Assembly: GCA_001825115.1 (NCBI GenBank) | Contig: MHUY01000022.1 | Span: 1 to 7,229 of the forward strand | Length of the DNA: 7,229 bases | Direction of reading: 5' to 3' | From: Candidatus Yonathbacteria bacterium RIFOXYC2_FULL_47_9 | GTDB taxonomy: Bacteria; Patescibacteriota; Minisyncoccia; Phycocordibacterales; UBA1550 | In this document: in pieces, positions 1-5,516 of the stretch | Layout of the letters: each line of letters opens with the position of its first letter | Position numbering within the stretch: the stretch's first letter is position 1 | Program-made: the position numbers and the translations under genes | Notes under the pieces: generated by a model | What the model was told of the DNA's origin: nothing | Seen by the model: the letters and a program-made list of their open reading frames with translations, nothing else | Databases searched by the model: none

Positions 1-1
1 A

Positions 2-586
2 CTTACCGCGCTCCCTATTATTGAGACCCAGCAGGGCGATGTGTCGGCATACATTCCTACCAACGTAATTTCTATTACCGATGGACAGATTTATCTCGAC
101 ACCGACCTCTTTAACAAAGATATGCGTCCCGCTATCAACGTTGGTCTTTCTGTATCGCGTGTGGGTTCAGCCGCACAGACCAAGGCGATGAAGAAAGTTG
201 CCGGCAAGATTCGTCTCGAACTCGCACAGTTCCGTGAGCTTGAGGCATTTATGCAGTTTGCGAGCGACCTTGATAAAGAAACCAAGGACCGTATTGAAAA
301 GGGTCGCCGTCTCTCGGAGCTCTTGAAACAGCCCAACGGTCACCCGAGCTCGTTTGAGAAAGAAGTGCTCGCGATTTACGCAGGTGTTTCTGGGCTTATC
401 GACGGCGTCAAAGTAGAGGATATGCGTCTCTTTGAAACCAAGCTTATGGAATACTTTGACCATCATGCGGCAGGTGTTATCGAAGCGATGCGCACTGAGC
501 GTGCCATTTCTGATGCTACCGAAGCAGAGCTCAAAGCAGCTCTTGCAAGTTTCAAGAGCGTGCATCACGAATTATTCATTGCATAA
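2..586 (+). CDS. atpA: F1 ATP synthase subunit alpha, C-terminal 194 residues (partial)
   Basis: This is the 3' part of the alpha subunit of the F-type ATP synthase, the non-catalytic nucleotide-binding subunit of the alpha3beta3 head on the cytoplasmic side. The frame is open from base 2, and the 5' end lies outside the window. The visible part begins in the nucleotide-binding domain, with ALPIIETQQGDVSAYIPTNV followed by ISITDGQIYL. It then contains NVGLSVSRVGSAAQ, whose arginine (codon 158-160) is the conserved alpha-subunit arginine finger reaching the catalytic site on beta. The rest is the helical C-terminal domain (KIRLELAQFRELEAFMQF and onward). The full-length family is about 500 residues, so roughly 60% is missing. 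The stop at 584-586 lies 3 nt before atpG, as expected for one transcript. Identification is very secure. Confidence 0.97.
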   Translation, partial: LTALPIIETQQGDVSAYIPTNVISITDGQIYLDTDLFNKDMRPAINVGLSVSRVGSAAQTKAMKKVAGKIRLELAQFRELEAFMQFASDLDKETKDRIEKGRRLSELLKQPNGHPSSFEKEVLAIYAGVSGLIDGVKVEDMRLFETKLMEYFDHHAAGVIEAMRTERAISDATEAELKAALASFKSVHHELFIA

Positions 587-589
587 ACT

Positions 590-1528
590 ATGTCGAATCT
601 TCGCGCGATAAAAGACAAGATCCGCTCCGTCGGAAAAACGCACCAGGTTACTAAAGCCATGGAGGCGGTTTCTGGCGTGAAGATGCGTAAAGCGCAGATC
701 GCCGCTCTCACCGCGCGTCCGTATGCGCTTGCGGCATTTCGCATTCTTGCACGCGTGTCGAGCTCAATTGATCTTTCACGTCATCCTTTTATGCGCGCAC
801 GAACCCCTGAGGCAGGTAAAGCACGTGTCCTTGCCGTAGTTATCACGAGCGACAAGGGTCTCGCGGGTGGCCTCAATAGTTCACTCCTTAAACGGGTTGT
901 GACGGCACTTGAGGATCGTGGGGTCTCGCGCGAGAACACTGGTATCCTTGCTATCGGTCGCAAAGGAGAGGACTATTTCGCGCGTCGTGGATACATTCTC
1001 GAAGAAAAGATTCCTACGATAGGGGATGAAAGTCTGACGACAGACTTTGGAGGTGTCGTCGAACTTGTTTCAAATCTTTTTGCACGCAATGAGTATGATG
1101 AGTGCATCTTGGTGTACACCAATTTCCGCTCGACTTTTGAGCAGGAGCCGGTCGTGCGCACGCTTCTCCCGCTCTCGGTCGAGGGAATCGAGGAAATGAT
1201 AAAAGGTATTACACCGGAAAAAGGCAAGTTCACCGAATCAAAAGAGACGACGGAAAAACTTACGCACAGTGCGGATTATTTATTCGAACCATCGCCGGAG
1301 GCCGTCCTTGAGACCCTCCTCCCACGTCTCGTTGCGGTCGAACTCCATCATGCGTTCCTTGAATCAAAAGCATCCGAACACTCAGCGCGTATGGTTGCCA
1401 TGCGAAACGCCTCGGACAAAGCAAACGAAGTAGAATTTCTCCTCACGCGCGAATACAACAAAGCCCGCCAAAGCGCGATTACGAGAGAAATGAGTGAGAT
1501 CATTGGCGGCATCGAAGCGATGAAGTAG
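590..1528 (+). CDS. atpG: F1 ATP synthase subunit gamma
   Basis: This is the central rotor shaft of F1, coupling c-ring rotation to the catalytic cycle in beta. The 312-aa product shows both family signatures. The N-terminal helix is MSNLRAIKDKIRSVGKTHQV followed by TKAMEAVSGVKMRKAQ. The C-terminal helix is EFLLTREYNKARQSAITREM followed by SEIIGGIEAMK, which pairs with the first as the coiled coil inside the alpha3beta3 ring. The middle (about 85-180) is the Rossmann-like globular domain, with the typical SDKGLAGGLNSSL. It is slightly longer than the usual 285-300 residues; the extra length appears to sit around residues 205-230 (charged, GITPEKGKFTESKETTEK), just before the last helix. The ATG follows the atpA stop by 3 nt with no Shine-Dalgarno sequence, so translation is probably coupled. 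In ordinary operons atpD follows directly; here it is about 2 kb away. Confidence 0.97.
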   Translation: MSNLRAIKDKIRSVGKTHQVTKAMEAVSGVKMRKAQIAALTARPYALAAFRILARVSSSIDLSRHPFMRARTPEAGKARVLAVVITSDKGLAGGLNSSLLKRVVTALEDRGVSRENTGILAIGRKGEDYFARRGYILEEKIPTIGDESLTTDFGGVVELVSNLFARNEYDECILVYTNFRSTFEQEPVVRTLLPLSVEGIEEMIKGITPEKGKFTESKETTEKLTHSADYLFEPSPEAVLETLLPRLVAVELHHAFLESKASEHSARMVAMRNASDKANEVEFLLTREYNKARQSAITREMSEIIGGIEAMK

Positions 1529-1546
1529 AGTCCTCTCGCCATTTCC

Positions 1547-1624
1547 TTTTCTGGTGCACGCATAATTTTTTGCTAAAAATTTGCTCCGCTCGGGCCAGTC
1601 GCCCTTGCGCAAGGCACCAGAAAA
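1547..1624. repeat. long imperfect palindrome downstream of atpG
   Basis: The outer arms TTTTCTGGTGC (1547-1557) and GCACCAGAAAA (1614-1624) are perfect 11-bp inverted repeats. After one mismatch the pairing continues for four more bases outward (1542-1545 with 1626-1629). Two smaller symmetric elements are nested inside: AATTTTT-TGCT-AAAAATT at 1564-1581 and the 12-bp palindrome CCTTGCGCAAGG at 1603-1614. A further small hairpin, CTCGC-TCCAAG-GCGAG, follows at 1633-1648. The element occupies the atpG-distal edge of the accessory insert. It could be the folded 3' end of the atpA-atpG mRNA, a MITE-like palindromic repeat or a non-coding RNA. No coding capacity is evident. Confidence 0.5.
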
Positions 1625-1686
1625 CGAAACGGCTCGCTCCAAGGCGAGGAGTGGTAAAAGTGCATTCTGCGGAATATTTTGGTAAT

Positions 1687-1701
1687 GCGTTATCTTAACG
1701 C
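1687..1701. promoter_or_regulatory. inverted repeat upstream of the 244-aa gene (possible operator)
   Basis: GCGTTA-TCT-TAACGC is a perfect 6-bp inverted repeat with a 3-nt spacer, ending 42 bp before the ATG at 1744. It lies in an AT-rich stretch containing weak promoter-like hexamers (TTGCAT at 1709, TAATAC at 1722) whose spacing is not canonical. It may be an operator or a small mRNA hairpin; the sequence cannot decide which. Confidence 0.25.
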
Positions 1702-1743
1702 TGTTAACTTGCATACTCTTTTAATACTTATCACTAATGAATT

Positions 1744-2478
1744 ATGTCACGCATTACAGACATCAATGAACTTTTTGCAGAGATTGAGGAAATTATCACT
1801 AGTCTTTCTTCTTCATACGAAAATGCAAAGAGTAACAGTACAACTCATCAAATACCTCGCGCCAAAGTAAAGGGTGCATTGGAGCACCTCAGAAGTATCC
1901 TTGAATACTGTGCGCAGGATGTCCACATGCATGTCTACGGTAACAACTCTGGGGAATTATATTTTCCTTATGCAAAAAATGAGGCACTGTTCAATAAGCA
2001 CCTAACCAGAAGTTTCAAAGCACTTCGTGTGAGAGATCCAAAAATTTACGATTTTATGGCTTCTGTTCAACCTCATGTTTCAGGATCCAATTGGCTTATT
2101 GATTTATGTGGTTATACAAACACGAACAAACACAAATACCTCACCCCCCAAGTTAAAAAGACCAAAAATAGCGTCACTGTTGGCAATTTAATTAGGGTTT
2201 CTGGAAACAGTAGTGCCACGTTCGTTAACTCAACGGTCAACGGTGCTCAAATAGGGAAAGACAGCTTAACCCCCGTGACAATATCTGATGCTATGACTAA
2301 TGAGGAAATAGTAACGCAACTAAATCCAGGTAATCCGTACATTCCTGTAACTCGGGTAACGGAGGAAGTAAAGTTTTTTATTGAAGGGTCAACTAATGAT
2401 GCTCTTTCATTTATTCAGGATGCAAAGGAACGAATCTCTAAGTTTGTAAGTCAATTGTATTCGGAAATTGAGAAATAG
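1744..2478 (+). CDS. hypothetical protein, 244 aa, unrecognised family
   Basis: I do not recognise this family. The product is soluble, with no signal peptide or membrane segment. Residues 1-75 look helical (INELFAEIEEIITSL; KVKGALEHLRSILEYCAQDV). The middle has a conserved-looking patch, SGSNWLIDLCGYTNTNKHKY (about 112-131). The polar NKHK there loosely recalls the Asn/Lys-His patches of HEPN-type helical proteins, but this is only a resemblance. Residues 135-190 are rich in beta-prone, Ser/Thr/Asn residues (VTVGNLIRVSGNSSATFVNS). The last 35 residues return to a charged helix (DALSFIQDAKERISKFVSQL). Codon use is more AT-rich than in the atp genes. It has no evident Shine-Dalgarno sequence, is first in the insert, and is followed directly by a hairpin terminator, so it is probably monocistronic. 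The ATG at 1744 is chosen because it opens the helical domain. Confidence 0.75.
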   Translation: MSRITDINELFAEIEEIITSLSSSYENAKSNSTTHQIPRAKVKGALEHLRSILEYCAQDVHMHVYGNNSGELYFPYAKNEALFNKHLTRSFKALRVRDPKIYDFMASVQPHVSGSNWLIDLCGYTNTNKHKYLTPQVKKTKNSVTVGNLIRVSGNSSATFVNSTVNGAQIGKDSLTPVTISDAMTNEEIVTQLNPGNPYIPVTRVTEEVKFFIEGSTNDALSFIQDAKERISKFVSQLYSEIEK

Positions 2479-2515
2479 GAAGGTCCGAAGACTGGACCTT
2501 CGAGGCCCATTTTTT
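2479..2515. terminator. hairpin terminator between convergent genes
   Basis: A perfect 8-bp stem, GAAGGTCC (2479-2486) and GGACCTTC (2494-2501), with a 7-nt loop, begins at the base after the stop codon of the 244-aa gene. A T-run (2510-2515) follows 8 nt after the stem, rather far for a textbook intrinsic terminator. The hairpin sits between convergent genes and may serve both. It would tend to stop transcripts from the upstream part of the insert before atpD. Confidence 0.6.
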
Positions 2516-2532
2516 ACTTAATGCGCAGGACA

Positions 2533-2820
2533 TTAAAATAAACTGATTACGTAAAAAATGGGTATAGAAAAAATCAAACCAACAAACCACACTGCTGCTG
2601 CTGTCCCAAGTGTTTTGTCAAAAAAATCGCCACCACCACGACTCTCTTTCAAATGGTTCCAGTTCGTGTTAGTTACAATTACGAAGGAAGCAATAAATAG
2701 TATTAAAAGAAGCATCCTGGGGTCTTTTAAGTCGAGAATATTGGCAAAAAATGCAGATAGCAAAGATGCAATAAGGCCGTATTTTGCTATGGGGTGATTA
2801 TTCAAAAATTCATTATTCAT
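2533..2820 (-). CDS. small membrane protein, 95 aa, unknown function
   Basis: The only minus-strand gene in the window encodes a small hydrophobic protein with two or three membrane segments: about 12-29 (AKYGLIASLLSAFFANIL), 36-49 (MLLLILFIASFVIV) and 74-94 (AAAVWFVGLIFSIPIFYVIS). Two charged loops separate them, at about 30-35 and 50-70 (WNHLKESRGGGDFFDK). The competing plus-strand frame gives a basic, low-complexity product, while this frame gives a clean membrane-protein pattern, so this one is preferred. An extended -10 (TG-A-TAGAAT, bases 2827-2835 on the complement) ends 6 nt before the ATG, which predicts a leaderless mRNA and supports the start. I do not recognise the family. It could be an accessory membrane protein of the insert; there is no evidence that it is an antitoxin for the adjacent divergent toxin gene. 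Confidence 0.6.
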   Translation of the reverse strand: MNNEFLNNHPIAKYGLIASLLSAFFANILDLKDPRMLLLILFIASFVIVTNTNWNHLKESRGGGDFFDKTLGTAAAVWFVGLIFSIPIFYVISLF

Positions 2821-2826
2821 AGCGAT

Positions 2827-2835
2827 ATTCTATCA
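2827..2835 (-). promoter_or_regulatory. extended -10 promoter of the 95-aa membrane protein gene
   Basis: Read on the minus strand, TG-A-TAGAAT is an extended -10 element followed by six bases and then the ATG at 2820. Initiation at the usual distance would fall on the A of the start codon, giving a leaderless transcript. No good -35 is visible, as is common for extended -10 promoters. Confidence 0.4.
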
Positions 2836-2934
2836 TGCGTTGTTTTGCAATGAAAGGAAGATAAGTCGAGCCCAAGGGTGGGTTCTTGAAAAAGCGGCAG
2901 CTCGTTGTAATTTGATTTAATGTGAGAATATTTT

Positions 2935-2954
2935 ACAACCGGTTGTGGTATAGT
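2935..2954 (+). promoter_or_regulatory. extended -10 promoter with abutting 12-bp palindromic operator for the mazF-like gene
   Basis: TG-G-TATAGT (2946-2954) is a strong extended -10 ending 9 nt before the ATG at 2964. It is overlapped by the perfect 12-bp palindrome ACAACCGGTTGT (2935-2946), whose last T is the first base of the extended -10. A dimeric repressor bound there would occlude RNA polymerase, so it is a natural candidate for an autoregulatory or external operator. No normal -35 is present at 17-18 bp. Confidence 0.5.
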
Positions 2955-2963
2955 TGTTGCTAT

Positions 2964-3365
2964 ATGAAAAAAGATTTTCAAACGTGGCACACGAAAAAAT
3001 CGGAGATTAGTGAAATAAGAAAAAGCCCGTTCTTTCACGAACGAGAGATATGGTTTTGCTACCTTGGTACAAATGTAGGATTTGAGCAGGATGGTAGCGA
3101 GGAGTTTTTAAGGCCGGTAATCGTTTTTCGTAAATTCAATAATGAAATCTTTTGGGCTATTCCGCTCACAAAATCGAAAAAGAAACTAAATGCTAAGATA
3201 GAATCTTACTATTACTCATTCTCATTTCTGCCTGAAGTTACTAGTCTTGCAATACTTTCTCAAATTCGATTAATAGACGCAAAAAGACTAAGTCGTCATA
3301 TCGGCACAATATCAGAAGAAAATTTTGATGAGTTAAAGAAAAAACTCAAAGCATTACTGCCCTGA
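2964..3365 (+). CDS. MazF/PemK-family toxin, solitary
   Basis: This encodes a 133-aa protein of the MazF/PemK superfamily, endoribonuclease toxins with a small SH3-like barrel. A charged leader helix (about 1-28) precedes the family-like start FHEREIWFCYLGTNVGFEQD. This is followed by FLRPVIVFRKFNNEIFWAIP and LTKSKK (beta strands of the barrel), then TSLAILSQIRLIDAKRLSRH. The C-terminal helix is ISEENFDELKKKLKALL. The arginine in LRPVIV and the serine/arginine in LSQIR correspond to the usual conserved, catalytic-region positions. The start at 2964 is preferred over 2922, because the in-frame upstream codons cover the promoter and palindrome. No small antitoxin gene adjoins it; the neighbours are a convergently arranged membrane gene upstream on the other strand and atpD downstream. 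Base composition is clearly AT-rich (18 G+C of 60 at 3181-3240), unlike atpD. Confidence 0.85.
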   Translation: MKKDFQTWHTKKSEISEIRKSPFFHEREIWFCYLGTNVGFEQDGSEEFLRPVIVFRKFNNEIFWAIPLTKSKKKLNAKIESYYYSFSFLPEVTSLAILSQIRLIDAKRLSRHIGTISEENFDELKKKLKALLP

Positions 3366-3590
3366 GTTTCTCGTTTTCCTCTACCTTGCGGCAGAGTCGG
3401 GCCGAAGCCGTTTGTAAATATACTATACACAACTTGCGAAGGAATTGCAAATTTTTTGAGCAAGTTATCCACAGATGAGAGGTATACAGGATTTTCTTGG
3501 TTTTTTGGGTAAAAAATGGTAGAGTTTCGGCATTATGTTGGCTCTGCGGGGCTTACTGAACAAGGATTATTAGGGATTATTATTAACCAT
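3366..3590 (+). promoter_or_regulatory. atpD upstream region with probable secondary promoter
   Basis: This 225-nt gap carries no convincing gene. It holds a TATACA -10-like hexamer (3483-3488), a consensus DnaA-box 9-mer TTATCCACA (3465-3473), a one-mismatch box CTATACACA (3423-3431), and an imperfect hairpin around 3380-3396. Because the 2479-2515 hairpin and the opposing membrane gene should hinder read-through from atpG, a promoter for atpD-atpC is expected here. TATACA is the best candidate, but no -35 lies at normal spacing. Confidence 0.3.
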
Positions 3591-4988
3591 ATGAACACAG
3601 GAACAATCAAACAAATCGTCGGGCCAATCGTAGATGTGTATTTCGAGAAGAACATTCCCGAAGTACAGCACGCACTCGAAGTCGAGTGGGTAGGTGAGCA
3701 AGGCGACAAGAAAAAGATTACGCTCGAGGTTGCACAGCATCTCGGTCTTGGCCGCGTGCGCTGTATTGCGCTCGACTCGACCGACGGTCTTCGCCGCGAT
3801 GTTCCGGTCAAAGACACGGGTGCGCCTGTGCAGGTTCCTGTGGGTGAGGAAGTCCTCGGACGCCTCTTTAATGTTCTTGGTGAGACCATTGACGGGGGAG
3901 CGGGTATTTCCTCGAAGGTTGCACGTCTCCCTATTCATCGCAAAGCACCTGCGTTTAAAGAACAAAAGACTAAGACAGAAATTTTTGAAACGGGTATCAA
4001 AGCTATCGACCTTATGACCCCCTTTATCAAGGGTGGTAAAGTTGGTCTCTTTGGAGGTGCGGGTGTAGGTAAGACGGTGCTCATTCAGGAGCTCATTCGT
4101 AATGTGGCGACCGAGCATGGCGGGTACTCGGTGTTTGCCGGTATTGGCGAACGCGTGCGTGAAGGTAACGACCTCTATCACGAAATGAAGGACTCGGGCG
4201 TGCTTGCAAAAACTGCACTCGTGTTTGGGCAGATGAACGAGGTTCCAGGTGCACGCGCACGTGTGGCACTTTCGGGTCTCACGATGGCCGAGCACTTCCG
4301 CGATGCGGGCGGCAAGGACACGCTCCTCTTTATGGACAACATCTTCCGTTTCATTCAGGCAGGCGCCGAAGTGTCAGCACTTCTTGGTCGCGTACCGTCA
4401 GCAGTGGGTTACCAGCCAACCCTCGCCGAGGAAATGGGTAAGCTTCAGGAGCGTATTGCTTCGACAACAAAGGGCTCTATTACCTCTGTACAGGCCGTAT
4501 ACGTGCCTGCAGACGACCTTACCGACCCAGCGCCGGCAACTACCTTTTCACATCTCGACTCGACGGTAGTGCTCTCACGCCAGCTCGCATCACTCGGTAT
4601 TTACCCTGCAATCGATCCGCTCGATTCTGCCTCAACCGCACTCGACCCACAGGTGGTCGGTGAACGCCACTACAAGGTGGCTATGGAAACCCGCAAGGTA
4701 CTCCAGCGCTACAAGGACCTTCAGGACATTATTGCCATTCTCGGCATCGAGGAGCTTTCCGAGGACGACAAGCTTGCGGTAAACCGCGCGCGCAAGATTC
4801 AGCGCTTCCTATCGCAGCCATTCTTTGTAGGTGAAGTATTCACGGGTACCCCCGGCAAGTATGTAAAACTTGAAGACACCGTCGAGGGCTTTGCACAAAT
4901 TCTCGAAGGCAAGCTTGATGACGTAAATGAATCGGCATTCTATATGAAAGGCACGATTGATGAGGTGAGAAGCGCAAGCACAAAATAA
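3591..4988 (+). CDS. atpD: F1 ATP synthase subunit beta
   Basis: This is the catalytic subunit of the F-type ATP synthase (ADP + Pi to ATP, driven by the proton or sodium gradient). The 465-aa product has the standard length and all landmarks. The N-terminal barrel is GTIKQIVGPIVDVYFE. The Walker A motif is GGAGVGKT (155-162, with P-loop Lys161 and Thr162). GERVREGNDLYHEM (186-199) includes the catalytic glutamate, Glu187. The Walker B strand is LLFMDN, with Asp249. ALLGRVPSAVGYQPTLAEEM follows at 264-282, and the DELSEED-like loop IEELSEDD at 386-393. The open frame extends upstream to 3516, but family alignment begins at MNTGTIKQIVGPIVD, so the ATG at 3591 is chosen. No clear Shine-Dalgarno sequence precedes it. 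Composition is GC-rich relative to the insert (39 of 60 at 4261-4320). atpC follows after 6 nt. Confidence 0.98.
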   Translation: MNTGTIKQIVGPIVDVYFEKNIPEVQHALEVEWVGEQGDKKKITLEVAQHLGLGRVRCIALDSTDGLRRDVPVKDTGAPVQVPVGEEVLGRLFNVLGETIDGGAGISSKVARLPIHRKAPAFKEQKTKTEIFETGIKAIDLMTPFIKGGKVGLFGGAGVGKTVLIQELIRNVATEHGGYSVFAGIGERVREGNDLYHEMKDSGVLAKTALVFGQMNEVPGARARVALSGLTMAEHFRDAGGKDTLLFMDNIFRFIQAGAEVSALLGRVPSAVGYQPTLAEEMGKLQERIASTTKGSITSVQAVYVPADDLTDPAPATTFSHLDSTVVLSRQLASLGIYPAIDPLDSASTALDPQVVGERHYKVAMETRKVLQRYKDLQDIIAILGIEELSEDDKLAVNRARKIQRFLSQPFFVGEVFTGTPGKYVKLEDTVEGFAQILEGKLDDVNESAFYMKGTIDEVRSASTK

Positions 4989-4994
4989 TTTACT

Positions 4995-5231
4995 ATGTTC
5001 AAACTCATCGTCGCACAAGTAGACAAGACTCTTTTTGAAGGAGAGATCGCACAAGTAACCTGCCCCGGTGAGATGGGGGATTTAACCGTGCTCGCACATC
5101 ACTCACCGCTCGTAACCCCACTCCGTCCAGGCGAGCTCAAAATTGTCGACAACGCAGGCATCGAGACCTATATCAAAGTCACTGGCGGTATCCTCGAAGT
5201 CGGTTCCAACCAGGCAACAATACTTTTGTAG
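4995..5231 (+). CDS. atpC: F1 ATP synthase subunit epsilon, short form lacking the C-terminal helical domain
   Basis: Epsilon sits at the foot of gamma and links the F1 rotor to the c-ring. This 78-aa product is only the N-terminal beta-sandwich: FKLIVAQVDKTLFEGEI, CPGEMGDLTVLAHHSPLVTP, LRPGELKI and VTGGILEVGSNQATIL are all classic. Most bacterial epsilon subunits have 130-140 residues, with two C-terminal helices that can inhibit ATP hydrolysis; these are absent. A second copy at 5792-5971 ends at exactly the same codon, so the short form is probably ancestral and not damage caused by the neighbouring hicBA. The ATG lies 6 nt after the atpD stop without a Shine-Dalgarno sequence. The stop codon is inside a small hairpin (5228-5243). 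Confidence 0.95.
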   Translation: MFKLIVAQVDKTLFEGEIAQVTCPGEMGDLTVLAHHSPLVTPLRPGELKIVDNAGIETYIKVTGGILEVGSNQATILL

Positions 5232-5243
5232 TGCTTGCACTAC
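5228..5243 (+). other. small hairpin over the atpC stop codon
   Basis: GTAGTG-CTTG-CACTAC is a perfect 6-bp stem with a tetraloop that includes the atpC stop codon (5229-5231). The following bases (CACTGTTTGATTT) are not a continuous T-run, so it is a weak terminator at best. It may stabilise the 3' end of the atp mRNA or reduce read-through into hicBA. Confidence 0.35.
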
Positions 5244-5254
5244 CACTGTTTGAT

Positions 5255-5284
5255 TTGCGCACTGGCTTGTTTTTGTGGTATACT
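5255..5284 (+). promoter_or_regulatory. hicBA promoter with extended -10 (leaderless)
   Basis: TG-G-TATACT (5276-5284) is an excellent extended -10, with a weak -35-like TTGCGC (5255-5260) 18 bp upstream. The -10 ends 8 nt before the ATG at 5293, so transcription should begin at or within one or two bases of the start codon. The core TTGTGGTATACT matches the mazF-like promoter (TTGTGGTATAGT) at 11 of 12 positions. A TACCAC/GTGGTA pair (5241-5246 and 5275-5280) also flanks the region, but it is short enough to be chance. Confidence 0.6.
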
Positions 5285-5292
5285 GTAGTCAT

Positions 5293-5511
5293 ATGAAAGA
5301 GCCGATTATTTTACAATTTTTTATTCAAGCTGCTGAAGAAGGTGGCTATACGGCCCACGCGGCAGAGTACTCTATCCACACGCAAGGGGAGACGCTTGAT
5401 GAGACTGTTTCTAATATCAAGGATGCCGTTGAGTGCCATTTTGGCGACGAAGAAGAAAAAACACATACGTTTCCCGTGATGGTCAACTTTGCTTTGCCTG
5501 CGATGGCGTAG
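5293..5511 (+). CDS. hicB: HicB-family antitoxin, short form
   Basis: This 72-aa HicB-like protein should neutralise HicA by covering its active surface. It shows the partial RNase H-like HicB fold: strand ILQFFIQAAEEGGYTAHAAE, the GETLDET turn, then helix VSNIKDAVECHF. It is at the short end of the family, and the C-terminal HTH or ribbon-helix-helix DNA-binding domain found in many HicB proteins is missing, so classical autorepression by HicB is doubtful. The ATG at 5293 is chosen; an in-frame GTG at 5275 would lie inside the -10 element. The gene order, antitoxin before toxin, is the reverse of the E. coli hicAB order but occurs commonly. The stop is 5 nt before hicA. Confidence 0.85.
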   Translation: MKEPIILQFFIQAAEEGGYTAHAAEYSIHTQGETLDETVSNIKDAVECHFGDEEEKTHTFPVMVNFALPAMA

Positions 5512-5516
5512 ATCGT

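Noticed and set aside
2558..2797. Plus-strand open frame opposite the membrane gene
   Set aside because: It gives a basic, low-complexity product, whereas the minus strand gives clear membrane segments and has an extended -10 promoter.
2533..3365. Membrane protein plus MazF-like protein as a toxin-antitoxin pair
   Set aside because: They are on opposite strands with separate promoters, and MazF antitoxins are small soluble proteins, not multi-pass membrane proteins.
1589..3403. Direct repeats marking the ends of the atpG-atpD insert
   Set aside because: Only the 7-bp TCGGGCC is shared between the two edges, too short to call a target-site duplication or attachment site.
3423..3473. Replication origin upstream of atpD
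   Set aside because: Only two DnaA-like boxes, no dnaA or dnaN gene and no repeat cluster; a single perfect 9-mer in 7 kb is close to chance expectation.
3516..3590. N-terminal extension of atpD from the ATG at 3516
   Set aside because: The extra 25 residues have no counterpart in beta subunits, and the family begins at MNTGTIKQIVGPIVD.
3570..4295. Long minus-strand open frame opposite atpD
   Set aside because: It is a shadow of the conserved atpD coding sequence, with Cys/His-rich, non-family content and no promoter.
5052..5231. The short atpC as a gene truncated by hicBA insertion
   Set aside because: The downstream copy ends at the same codon and the same LL-stop, so the 78-aa length is older than the rearrangement.
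5240..5280. TACCAC / GTGGTA inverted repeat as a HicB operator
   Set aside because: Only 6 bp with a 28-bp gap, and this HicB lacks a DNA-binding domain, so chance is the better explanation.
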